Source: Candidatus Methanophagaceae archaeon (GTDB lineage: Archaea > Halobacteriota > Syntropharchaeia > Alkanophagales > Methanospirareceae). Taken from it: a stretch of 12,923 bases of DNA. Every line of letters begins with the position of its first letter. Position 1 is the first letter of the stretch. Location of the stretch: positions 1 through 12,923 of the forward strand of contig QENJ01000011.1 in assembly GCA_013374505.1 (NCBI GenBank), in the 5' to 3' direction. Both the position numbers and the translations under genes were made by a program. Of this stretch, positions 5,364 through 12,922 are shown in pieces. The notes beneath the pieces were generated by a model. That model was not told the DNA's origin, ran no database searches, and was given only the letters and a program-made list of their open reading frames with translations.

Positions 5364-7556
5364 TTACATTATATCATTCAGCATTTTCTCCGCCGTCTCC
5401 CACGCAACCTTATAACCACACTCCGCCCGCTCCTTTGCCATTTCAGCATGCTCTCTCGCCTTCTCTAAATCGCCGGCAGCCAGATAAAACTCCGCTAAAA
5501 AGTTGTGCATGTCTGCCTGCTTCAACCGGTATTCGCATCTGTCCGCAATCAGCAACGCTTCTTCTGCATGTTTCAATGCTTCTTTCTTATGATTTTGTTT
5601 TAATCTGAGTTTTGCAAACTCTAAAAGAATGTCAGGTTCCAATTCCACAAGATTGATTTTTCTGTCCCGGGTTAACGCTTCGGTTAAATGCTTCTCGGCT
5701 TCTACAAGATTTCCTTTCATAAGGTAGGCAGCACCAATGAGGTATTCTGCCCAGATGATGTCTCGTTCATAATGTCCAACATCTGCAAGTTCACGGGATT
5801 TTTTGGCATAGTTGAGGGTTTCATCAGCATTGGACATGAGAAGCGCGCGGAATGAGCAATATGAATGAGATAAACCTTCTTTTTGCTTTTCTCTTAGTTT
5901 TTGTGCAAATTTTATTGCGTTAGCAAGGTTCTTTTTTGACTCCTTAAACTTCCCTCGATACGCAAGCAGTCGCCCAAGTCCCTGATGACCAACCGTTTCA
6001 GCAAATTCATCCCTGATCTCACGACTGATTTCAATTGAGCGCGTGAGGTCGGCTTCTGCTACATCGAGTTCGCCGATTCGAATTTGATCATCAGCGAGGT
6101 TGAGCAGCCCAATGGCAACACTTTTTTTGTTCATTCGTTTTTCATCAATTTCAATTGACATCTCTAACAGTACCAATGCTCCTTTGGACTGACCTGAAAG
6201 CGAGTAAGAATTTGCAAGTGCATTCAGCGTCCATGCCTGCGCAGATACATCTTCAAATCTTGGAGGTTTATCTTCACCGTCTGGAAAAAGAGCACGAAGA
6301 AGTTCAATTATTGTTTGATATGCTCCAAATTTATAATATAATTCGTCATGAAGTCTATTATAAAATAGATTCACTGCATCGTCATACCTCTCCGCTCTGA
6401 CTGTGTGGTGATACAGTTCAATAACAGGTGCTAAGTCTTCTATGTACACAATTTTTTCTGGTGTTGGAATTTCAGCAAAATAATCCCTGAGTTTTGAATG
6501 AACACATTCCTTATCCCTTAATCTGTCATAGCAGTATCTTCTCACAATCGGATGCAAATCAAATTTATTGCTCTTCTCATCCCTGAAAAGCATTCCTCTG
6601 TCTACAAGTTCAATCAAAACATTATTCAATTTTTCTTCATTACCAAAAACATTAAAAATTAAAATCGAGTCATAATCCATGGGGTTTCTCAATGCGGAAA
6701 GTCTGCTTATAAACTCCTGTTTTCTCTTGTCAAGGGAATTATAAGCAATGTCTAAGGAGTTGTATACCCCTATATCTTTCAACTTAGAATAGTACCTTAC
6801 CCATTCTCTTATGTCCCCGGGATGTTCTGGATCATGTGTGATCATCCCGGAAAGCAATCTCAAAGAAAGGGGATGACAACCATAAGACTTGCAGGCTTCA
6901 ATAATCTCTGCTCTTGTGCCCTTAACACCTTGACGGTAGAAAAATTCAACCGCATCTTCCAAACTCAGTTGTCTTAGTTCCATAGTGAGAACTCCTTCCA
7001 AATCATCAAGTTCTTTTGGACCTATACGTGTTGTAATCAACGTTTTTGTTTTTGGAACGCTTGCAAGCATCTGAAGGAAAGTTCTGCAGTTTGGATCAAC
7101 ACAGGTTTTATAATCCTTTTTCTCATCCTCTTTAACATCATCGCCTTGATATAGAGAACCCGTGCCCACATAAGCCCTCAAAAGACTTTCAACACCGTCC
7201 AGAACTAGGAGAAAATGATTTTCACTTAAAAAAGTGTAAAGTATATCCAATTTATCTTTTGTTGATTCAATTTTCTTTGCATCAACTTTTCCACCACTTG
7301 CATATTCAATTGAATGATCGAGAAAACTTTCAAAACCTGCTTCTTTATCGTAAAACGACCACCATATAATCCCTTTTGGTTGATATTCTCTTCCGATAAT
7401 ATCTTCTTGAAGCCAATACCATGCCAACGCTGTTTTCCCCATACCTCCACTAGCAACAATAGAAAGCATCGGATGGAATTCCGCTATTAACCAGTTTGTA
7501 AGAGTTTCACGCTCTTCAGTCCTACCTACGAAGTTCTTTTGCAAAGGATAGGGATG
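5364..7556 (-). repeat. Paralogous copy A (NB-ARC + TPR coding repeat)
   Basis: From the shared HPYPLQ motif (residue 535) to the end, this gene and the 890-residue gene align along their length, with only small gaps. By eye roughly 60% of residues are identical, and the last ~400 bases are about 80% identical at DNA level, with shared exact words such as GGTATTCGCATCTGTCCGCA. This is a duplication in direct orientation, the other copy being at 10054-12264. Confidence 0.8.
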
Positions 7557-9158
7557 TGCAAAATAAGGACGTCGTGGTAGCCTCCGAAGGTTGTGATAAA
7601 TTTTTTCTCTTAGATCTTCAGGAGTAGTGAAAATTGTGCATGGATAATCGTTTTGAAGTCTCTTTCTAAATGCAACTATTTTCTCTTTATCAGTGTCTAT
7701 TAAATGAGGGGACGTAGGATGTTTTGCATCAATCAAATATACTAGAATTGTTTTTTTATTCCTCACCGCGTATTCATATTCTATTTCTAACACAGATTTT
7801 CCTTTTTCATCCGCTACATATCCATACCGAAATCCTACAATCAATATGAACACATCACACTCATCCATCATATTTTTGAAAATATTGGAACTTTTTTCAA
7901 GAGGAATGAGTTCTACTTTAGCTCTTTCAAAAACTAACAATTCAAGTCCTGCATCTTCAATAGCGAAACTTGCACTCTGTCTAAAATCTTTTAGATCAGC
8001 AATCGTAGAACATAAATAGACTCGATTTAAATGATATTTTTGAGGGATTTTTTTCTTTTCGATTACTAATTCCAAATTATTAACTGCTTTAATTAGACAT
8101 TCATGAGTCAGATATATCCATGGATCTTCCAATCTCTTCTCTCGTTGTATAATGCGTTCATTTATAAGTCTCTCCAATACATCCGAAATGTATTTTGAAT
8201 TACTAAATTTTTCTCTGAGTGTATCCTCCATCACATAATTTCTAGTTCCACGCTTTGTGACAAGAAGTTTGAGTAGCTCCTCAGATGCTCTATATAAGTG
8301 TAGAGGAATTGTTCGCCTCAAATAATCCTGTAAGTAATATTGCAATATATCTTTTACTCCCCCCAATCGCCTATAACTTTGGAATGTTATAACTTTATTT
8401 ATTTTATCTCTTTCACCCCATAGTCTATCACAAACAATTTGTAATTGCGATGGTTCAACATAACCTTCCCAGTTAGTAATCTCATTTAAAATACTATCAA
8501 GACATTTAGATTCATAACGATAATTTAACCCAATAGCAGAGCCAATGGGATTTTCTATCGCTTTTTCAGCATTTTCTTTTGTAAGCGGCAGTAATCGGTA
8601 TCGGTTTTGAAATGGATTTACTAAAGATAGACGAAAAACATCTAATTCTGCCAAAAAATCTTCACGTATAGAAAATACCAAACGTATAAAAGGTTTATCG
8701 CTGTTAATATATTGAGAAATTTGTTCTACAAACGAATTCCGCTTTTTGCGCAAATAATCAATTGTAAAAAGTTCCTCAAATTGATCGAATATTAAGATAA
8801 CTCGTTTATTCCAAAACTCCGGTATTTTCTCAATAACCTCTATAATACTCTTGTCTTTAGATACTTCTATTTTGTGTTTTAGATGCGATTCGAGTGTTGC
8901 ATAAAGAGATTTAATTGGATCTTTCTCAAAACGCACTAATATAGGAGTATATCCTCTATCTTCCAACTCCGGTATTACACCCGCTTTCAATAAAGAAGTC
9001 TTTCCGACTCCAGACTGAGCGTATAATAAAGTAAGACGCGATGTTGAAATCATAGAACTCAATATCTTGATGTCATCATCGCGACCAAAGAATATATCCT
9101 TATCTTCTGTATCATACGACAAAAGCGATTTATAAGGGCGTTTATTTTTATTATTCAT
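5364..9158 (-). CDS. Double-STAND protein: nSTAND1 + DUF4062 + NB-ARC-type ATPase + TPR
   Basis: 1264 residues in four parts. Residues 1-365 form an nSTAND1 unit: PYKSLLSYDTEDKDIFFGR entry motif, Walker A AQSGVGKTS (47-55), Walker B ILIFDQFEELF (121-131) and a winged-helix end around YLTHECLIKAV (349-359). Residues 379-525 form a DUF4062 domain, TIR-like in fold (RVYLCSTIADLKDFR, then CDVFILIVGFRYG and LEIEYEYA). Residues about 535-880 form a second STAND ATPase (Walker A ASGGMGKTA 569-577, Walker B FLLVLDGVE 649-657, and LHPIVRRY 868-875 in the place of the MHD motif). From about 905 TPR helices continue to the end. No signal or membrane segment is visible. STAND proteins are NTP-switched sensors that oligomerise on ligand binding; the TPRs would be the recognition arm. 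GGAGG lies 9 bases before the ATG. From residue 535 on it is a close paralogue of the 890-residue gene. The N-terminal third is markedly more AT-rich than the TPR end. Confidence 0.92.
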   Translation of the reverse strand: MNNKNKRPYKSLLSYDTEDKDIFFGRDDDIKILSSMISTSRLTLLYAQSGVGKTSLLKAGVIPELEDRGYTPILVRFEKDPIKSLYATLESHLKHKIEVSKDKSIIEVIEKIPEFWNKRVILIFDQFEELFTIDYLRKKRNSFVEQISQYINSDKPFIRLVFSIREDFLAELDVFRLSLVNPFQNRYRLLPLTKENAEKAIENPIGSAIGLNYRYESKCLDSILNEITNWEGYVEPSQLQIVCDRLWGERDKINKVITFQSYRRLGGVKDILQYYLQDYLRRTIPLHLYRASEELLKLLVTKRGTRNYVMEDTLREKFSNSKYISDVLERLINERIIQREKRLEDPWIYLTHECLIKAVNNLELVIEKKKIPQKYHLNRVYLCSTIADLKDFRQSASFAIEDAGLELLVFERAKVELIPLEKSSNIFKNMMDECDVFILIVGFRYGYVADEKGKSVLEIEYEYAVRNKKTILVYLIDAKHPTSPHLIDTDKEKIVAFRKRLQNDYPCTIFTTPEDLREKIYHNLRRLPRRPYFAHPYPLQKNFVGRTEERETLTNWLIAEFHPMLSIVASGGMGKTALAWYWLQEDIIGREYQPKGIIWWSFYDKEAGFESFLDHSIEYASGGKVDAKKIESTKDKLDILYTFLSENHFLLVLDGVESLLRAYVGTGSLYQGDDVKEDEKKDYKTCVDPNCRTFLQMLASVPKTKTLITTRIGPKELDDLEGVLTMELRQLSLEDAVEFFYRQGVKGTRAEIIEACKSYGCHPLSLRLLSGMITHDPEHPGDIREWVRYYSKLKDIGVYNSLDIAYNSLDKRKQEFISRLSALRNPMDYDSILIFNVFGNEEKLNNVLIELVDRGMLFRDEKSNKFDLHPIVRRYCYDRLRDKECVHSKLRDYFAEIPTPEKIVYIEDLAPVIELYHHTVRAERYDDAVNLFYNRLHDELYYKFGAYQTIIELLRALFPDGEDKPPRFEDVSAQAWTLNALANSYSLSGQSKGALVLLEMSIEIDEKRMNKKSVAIGLLNLADDQIRIGELDVAEADLTRSIEISREIRDEFAETVGHQGLGRLLAYRGKFKESKKNLANAIKFAQKLREKQKEGLSHSYCSFRALLMSNADETLNYAKKSRELADVGHYERDIIWAEYLIGAAYLMKGNLVEAEKHLTEALTRDRKINLVELEPDILLEFAKLRLKQNHKKEALKHAEEALLIADRCEYRLKQADMHNFLAEFYLAAGDLEKAREHAEMAKERAECGYKVAWETAEKMLNDIM

Positions 9159-9187
9159 GAGCTACCGCCTCCAATTCTCTTTTTATT

Positions 9188-10030
9188 TCATTCAAAAAAA
9201 TTAAGAGCATCATATTCAATAATGCGCACTTCCTTCTTTAACCAAAATTCCTTGCATGCAAGCCAAACATCATCTGAAAGTTCTGTTGGTTTTAATAAAA
9301 CAGCAAAATGTTTCTTTTTATTAGATTTTCTTTGCTCTTCAACCGATTTGAAAAAAACGCGAAAATCCCAATCGAGAAGACTATAACCAATGAATATTAG
9401 GCTCTTAGATTGGACTAAATCCTTAAAATAATAGGGGATTTTTGATTCTCCAAAAATACCACAGAGAAATTCAATATAATCTTCATCGGTTATAACAATA
9501 GATTCTACTTTATCCAAGCAACCATGAAATTTATATAAAGTGACCTCAGTATCTTTTTCTGGACGCCAAAATTCATCTATCCTTCCACTTCTATCCTGTA
9601 TGAAAACATTATAACGAATATTGCGTAAATCAAGTTCTCTCTCCAAAAATAAATCATAGTTTGTTGTTATAACCAATGGAGAGGGATTAGAGTCACGTTG
9701 ATGCTCAATAATATCCACAATCGCTTCGTAGGTTTCAGGTGTTCTAAGATCTCTTGAGTTTAGTTTAGACCTAAGAAAGTCATCCAATGTTGGTCTATCA
9801 TTTACAATCTCGTAATAATGCGAGACCGTAGGGAGTGGTAAGTAATCCGCATTAGTTATAGCCATATCGGATACTAAGTCTCGTACCAGAGCTTTCCCGG
9901 TAGGTAAGGTCCGTTGCGGAGTTTTACCAACGCCTGCACCCGCACCGAGAAAAAAAATACAATCTCCCTTAGCTATATGTTCAAGTACATATCTAAAGTG
10001 GCTTCTTGGAATTCCGGCTTTTTCCATCAT
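9188..10030 (-). CDS. SIR2-domain protein, probable NAD-degrading effector
   Basis: 280 residues, essentially one SIR2-like (SIR2_2) domain. Motifs: FLGAGAG at 27-33 (NAD-binding loop, Ala/Gly in place of the usual Ser), PTGKAL at 43-48, ITTNYD at 121-126 (N124 and D126 of the active site), YKFHG at 166-170 (H169, the catalytic His) and FIGYSLLDWDFR at 213-224 (NAD-binding end motif). There is no zinc module of deacetylase sirtuins and no SLOG domain as in ThsA, so it resembles the NAD-hydrolysing SIR2 effectors of antiphage systems. NAD depletion on activation is the expected role but is inference. It sits between two paralogous STAND genes with gaps of 23 and 29 bases, so those proteins are the likely triggers. 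Two tandem ATGs begin the frame and no clear Shine-Dalgarno is present. A 60-base count at 9241-9300 gives 33% G+C, poorer than the ends of both neighbours. Confidence 0.92.
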   Translation of the reverse strand: MMEKAGIPRSHFRYVLEHIAKGDCIFFLGAGAGVGKTPQRTLPTGKALVRDLVSDMAITNADYLPLPTVSHYYEIVNDRPTLDDFLRSKLNSRDLRTPETYEAIVDIIEHQRDSNPSPLVITTNYDLFLERELDLRNIRYNVFIQDRSGRIDEFWRPEKDTEVTLYKFHGCLDKVESIVITDEDYIEFLCGIFGESKIPYYFKDLVQSKSLIFIGYSLLDWDFRVFFKSVEEQRKSNKKKHFAVLLKPTELSDDVWLACKEFWLKKEVRIIEYDALNFFE

Positions 10031-10053
10031 TATGTAATTATATGTTAATTCAT

Positions 10054-12264
10054 TTAATTAAATTTGATTTTATCCAGCATTTTTCCCGCCTTCTCCAACG
10101 CAGGTTTATACCCACAATCCGCCCGCTCCTTTGCGATTTCACCATGCTCTTTCACCTTCTCCAACTCTCCAGCATCCAGATAAAACTCCGCTATAAAGTT
10201 GTGGATATCCGCTTGCATCGATCGGTATTCGCATCTGTCCGCAATCTGCAACGCTTCCTCTGCAAATTTCAAAGCCTCTTTTTTATGATTCTGCTTAAAC
10301 CTGAGTTTCGCAAACTCCAAAAGAATGTCAGGTTCAAATTCCACAAGATCGATTTTTCGGTCTCGTTTCAAAGCTTCGGTTAAATGTTCCTCGGTTTTGA
10401 CAAGGTTTCCTTTCATAAGGTAAGCAGCACCCAAGAAGTATTCTGCTCGGATGATCTCTCTTTCTGAATAGTCAACTTCTGCTTGTTTGCGTGCCATTTT
10501 GGCAAATTTGAGTCCCCCGTCAATGTTGGGCATGAGCAGGGAACGGAAGGCGCAATATAGATAAACAATTCCTTTAGATCGTTCAACTTCCTTCAAATTC
10601 TTAAATAACTCAAGAGCTCGTTTAAGTTCCTTTTCCGATTCGTCAAAGTTTCCTTGATACGAGTGTATTAGTCCAAGTGATCTCTGCCCCCTTGCTTCCC
10701 TAGATTCCTCTCTAATCTCATGGCAGATTTTAATCTTTTGCCTGTAATTGTCTTCAGCAGCATCCAGTTCGCCGATTCGAATCTGGTTCATAGCGAGGTT
10801 ACTAAGACTAATAGCTAACCATTTTTTATTACCCTGTTCATTCCAAATTGCAATTGCCCTCTCTAACAGTGGCATTGCCCTTCTTGACTGCCCTGAAGGT
10901 CCATAAGAAACTGCAAGTGCATTCATCGTCCATGCCTGCTCTTCTTTATCATTCAATCTCGATAATTTATGCTCGCCACCGGGAAAAAGATCACGAAGAA
11001 GTTCAATTCTTATCTGATATGCCCCAAAAGTGCCTAATAAATGCTCTGCAAGCCTATCCCGAAATAACACAACCGCCTCATCATATCTACCCGCTCTTAC
11101 TGTATGGTGATACTGTTCAATAACAGGTGCTAAATCATCCACGGACTCTATCTTTTTTGGTTCTGGAATTTTAGCAAAATAATCCCTGAGTGTGGTATGA
11201 ACTCCTTCTTTATCCATTAAACGCACATAACAGTACCTCCTCACAATAGGATGCAAATCAAATTTATTGCCCTTCTCTTCCCTGAAAAGCATTCCTCTTT
11301 CCACAAGTTCAATCAAAACATCGTTAAATTTATCCTCACTACCAAAATCATTAAAAATTGAAATCGCATCGTAATCCATAGGATTTCTGAATGCCGAAAG
11401 TCTGCTTATAAACGCCTGCTTTTTCGTGTCCAACGAATTATAAGAAAGTTCTAAAATGTTGTGTCCTTCTTTACCTTTCAACTTGGATATGAGATTGTAT
11501 TTCAGCCATTCCTGTATATCCCCCGGATTTTTAGGGTCACGCACAATCATACTCGAAAGCAGTCTGAGGTAAAGCGGGTGATAACCAACACTTTCACAAG
11601 CTATTTCTATTTCCGCTCTTGTGCCTTTAACGCCCTGTCTTTTGAAAAACTCCAACGCATCGTCTTTGTCCAATTGAGTCAAGTCCTTTTTTATGCATCC
11701 ATCTAACTCATCAAGCTCTTTTGGATACAAACGACTGGTCAACAACGTTTTTGTCCGAGGCTTGCCACTTGCCAGCCACTGAAGAAACATACCGCAATTT
11801 GGCTCTATGCAAGCACGAAAGTCCCCACTTTCATCCTCTTTGATTTCATCGCCCTGATAAGGTGAGCCCAAGTTGTAATAGGCACGCAAAACACGTTCTA
11901 CTCCATCAAGCACCAAAAGAAAGCGATTATCACACAGAATTTTATAAAGAAACTCCATCTGGTCCCTTGTTGATTCAAGCGAATCCCAATCAACTGCATC
12001 ATCGCTGAAGTACTCAATCGCCTTCTTGATAAATCTACCAAAACTTGACTCATAGTCATAAAATGACCACCAGACAATCTTCCGCGGCTGTTCGTCACTC
12101 CCTAAAATATCTTCCATAAGCCAGTACCACGTTAGTGCCGTCTTCCCCATACCGCCAATAGCAATAACTGATAACATCGGGTGATTGTCTCCGGTCAACC
12201 AATCGGTTAACATTTTCCTCTCTTGCTCTCTGCCCGTGAAATTTGCCTGCAAAGGGTATGGATG
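10054..12264 (-). repeat. Paralogous copy B (NB-ARC + TPR coding repeat)
   Basis: Counterpart of copy A at 5364-7556, starting at HPYPLQ (residue 155 of the 890-residue protein). The upstream DUF4062 parts also correspond but are much more diverged. Copies A and B flank the SIR2 gene and the nSTAND1 coding segment. Confidence 0.8.
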
Positions 12265-12726
12265 AGCGATATACGGCGGAACAGGAAATTGCATTAGATC
12301 CAATGTCAATTTATCATAAAGACCCTCTGGTGTCGAAAAATATGAGCACGTATGCTTCTTTGAGAGCAACGAACGGAATTCGTTAATACGTTCTCGATTT
12401 TCATCTGTGACTTTAGGAGGGCATGAAAACTCGTCATCAGTTAGATAAACCCGAACAGGAATCTTGTTCTTCCGTGCGTGTTCATATTCTAACTGTGTTA
12501 TTGAATTCTTCTCCCCTTCGGGTATATCCCCATATCTATATGCAACAAGGAGAACAAAGGCATCGCATTCTTCTACTCGCTCAGGGCAAAATTCCGAAGG
12601 TTCATGCGTGTGGCTCGGAAACGTTTCCATTCCCACAAATTCGTTTCTACTTTCTTCTATCGCCTGCTTTGCTTCAGCCCGATACTTCTTCAAGTCCACA
12701 TACGTTGAACTAACAAAGATTTTCAT
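10054..12726 (-). CDS. DUF4062 (TIR-like) / NB-ARC-type STAND ATPase / TPR protein
   Basis: 890 residues. Residues 1-140 are a classic DUF4062: KIFVSSTYVDLKKYR at the N terminus, VEECDAFVLLVAYRYG (51-66) and ITQLEYEHARKNKIP (76-90). The STAND ATPase follows: HPYPLQ (155-160), FTGR (163-166), Walker A AIGGMGKTA (189-197), Walker B FLLVLDGVE (269-277), a sensor-like TLLTSRLYPKEL (327-338) and LHPIVRRYCY (491-500) at the MHD position. TPR helices occupy about 530-890, the clearest being AYLMKGNLVKTEEHLTEAL (768-786). The start is fixed because DUF4062 begins at its usual first strand. It is the first gene of the operon, followed 23 bases later by the SIR2 gene. Probably an NTP-controlled sensor whose TPR arm recognises a ligand; the DUF4062 domain may be an effector or a signalling adaptor. 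It lacks the nSTAND1 unit carried by its paralogue. Confidence 0.92.
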   Translation of the reverse strand: MKIFVSSTYVDLKKYRAEAKQAIEESRNEFVGMETFPSHTHEPSEFCPERVEECDAFVLLVAYRYGDIPEGEKNSITQLEYEHARKNKIPVRVYLTDDEFSCPPKVTDENRERINEFRSLLSKKHTCSYFSTPEGLYDKLTLDLMQFPVPPYIAHPYPLQANFTGREQERKMLTDWLTGDNHPMLSVIAIGGMGKTALTWYWLMEDILGSDEQPRKIVWWSFYDYESSFGRFIKKAIEYFSDDAVDWDSLESTRDQMEFLYKILCDNRFLLVLDGVERVLRAYYNLGSPYQGDEIKEDESGDFRACIEPNCGMFLQWLASGKPRTKTLLTSRLYPKELDELDGCIKKDLTQLDKDDALEFFKRQGVKGTRAEIEIACESVGYHPLYLRLLSSMIVRDPKNPGDIQEWLKYNLISKLKGKEGHNILELSYNSLDTKKQAFISRLSAFRNPMDYDAISIFNDFGSEDKFNDVLIELVERGMLFREEKGNKFDLHPIVRRYCYVRLMDKEGVHTTLRDYFAKIPEPKKIESVDDLAPVIEQYHHTVRAGRYDEAVVLFRDRLAEHLLGTFGAYQIRIELLRDLFPGGEHKLSRLNDKEEQAWTMNALAVSYGPSGQSRRAMPLLERAIAIWNEQGNKKWLAISLSNLAMNQIRIGELDAAEDNYRQKIKICHEIREESREARGQRSLGLIHSYQGNFDESEKELKRALELFKNLKEVERSKGIVYLYCAFRSLLMPNIDGGLKFAKMARKQAEVDYSEREIIRAEYFLGAAYLMKGNLVKTEEHLTEALKRDRKIDLVEFEPDILLEFAKLRFKQNHKKEALKFAEEALQIADRCEYRSMQADIHNFIAEFYLDAGELEKVKEHGEIAKERADCGYKPALEKAGKMLDKIKFN

Positions 12727-12750
12727 TGGTATAAAATGTATGACCTTCGT

Positions 12751-12760
12751 TTATTTATTC
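12751..12760 (-). promoter_or_regulatory. Candidate TATA box of the STAND/SIR2 operon
   Basis: On the minus strand GAATAAATAA is preceded by the purine-rich ACCAAAAG. Transcription starting about 25 bases downstream would begin near 12729, within a few bases of the ATG at 12726. With no Shine-Dalgarno at a usable distance, the first mRNA may be leaderless, as is common in archaea. Confidence 0.35.
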
Positions 12761-12772
12761 CTTTTGGTAAAG

Positions 12773-12791
12773 CTTTTCTTTCTAAGAAAAG
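12773..12791. terminator. Perfect 8-bp hairpin between operons
   Basis: CTTTTCTT and AAGAAAAG pair perfectly around the loop TCT, just upstream of the TATA candidate. On the minus strand it lies 21 bases past the stop of the partial gene at the right edge, so it may mark the end of that transcript. No long T-run follows on the minus strand; on the plus strand a G then T5 follows. Confidence 0.35.
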
Positions 12792-12811
12792 GTTTTTCAA
12801 ACAGCATTTTC

Positions 12812-12922
12812 TTACCTCACACCAATGCAGTCATCCTTCTGGCACCCAGGACATTTTGCGTTCTCGATGAACCATTCTAATCCCTTCACAAATTGCTTGA
12901 AATCGAGCGATAAACTAAATAT
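12812..12922 (-). CDS. Partial gene entering from the right edge, possibly DUF3795-like
   Basis: The minus strand is open from the window edge for 36 codons to a TAA at 12814-12812. The C-terminal fragment reads DFKQFVKGLEWFIENAKCPG, then CQKDDCIGVR and stop. The pattern F-x2-F-x2-L-x-W followed by CxGC resembles the middle of DUF3795 cysteine-rich proteins, which normally continue with more cysteines; ending here would make it a shortened member. The homology is a pattern impression from a short piece. The remainder of the gene lies outside the window. Confidence 0.4.
   Translation of the reverse strand: MFSLSLDFKQFVKGLEWFIENAKCPGCQKDDCIGVR

Noticed and set aside
9920..9945. Walker A-like AGAGVGKT in the SIR2 protein (residues 30-37)
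   Set aside because: It fits the loose P-loop pattern, but it is the glycine-rich NAD loop of SIR2 (FLGAGAG). No Walker B follows, and the other SIR2 motifs (TTNYD, KFHG, GYS) are in place.
5046..12726. Calling the cluster a Thoeris or Avs system
   Set aside because: SIR2 lacks SLOG and is not fused to a STAND ATPase, DUF4062 is only TIR-like, and the TPR/NB-ARC build with a duplicated sensor does not match those definitions.
10006..12880. Plus-strand open frames opposite the STAND genes, such as 10006-10383 and 12464-12880
   Set aside because: No recognisable domains or ribosome sites, and they lie opposite well-supported coding sequence.
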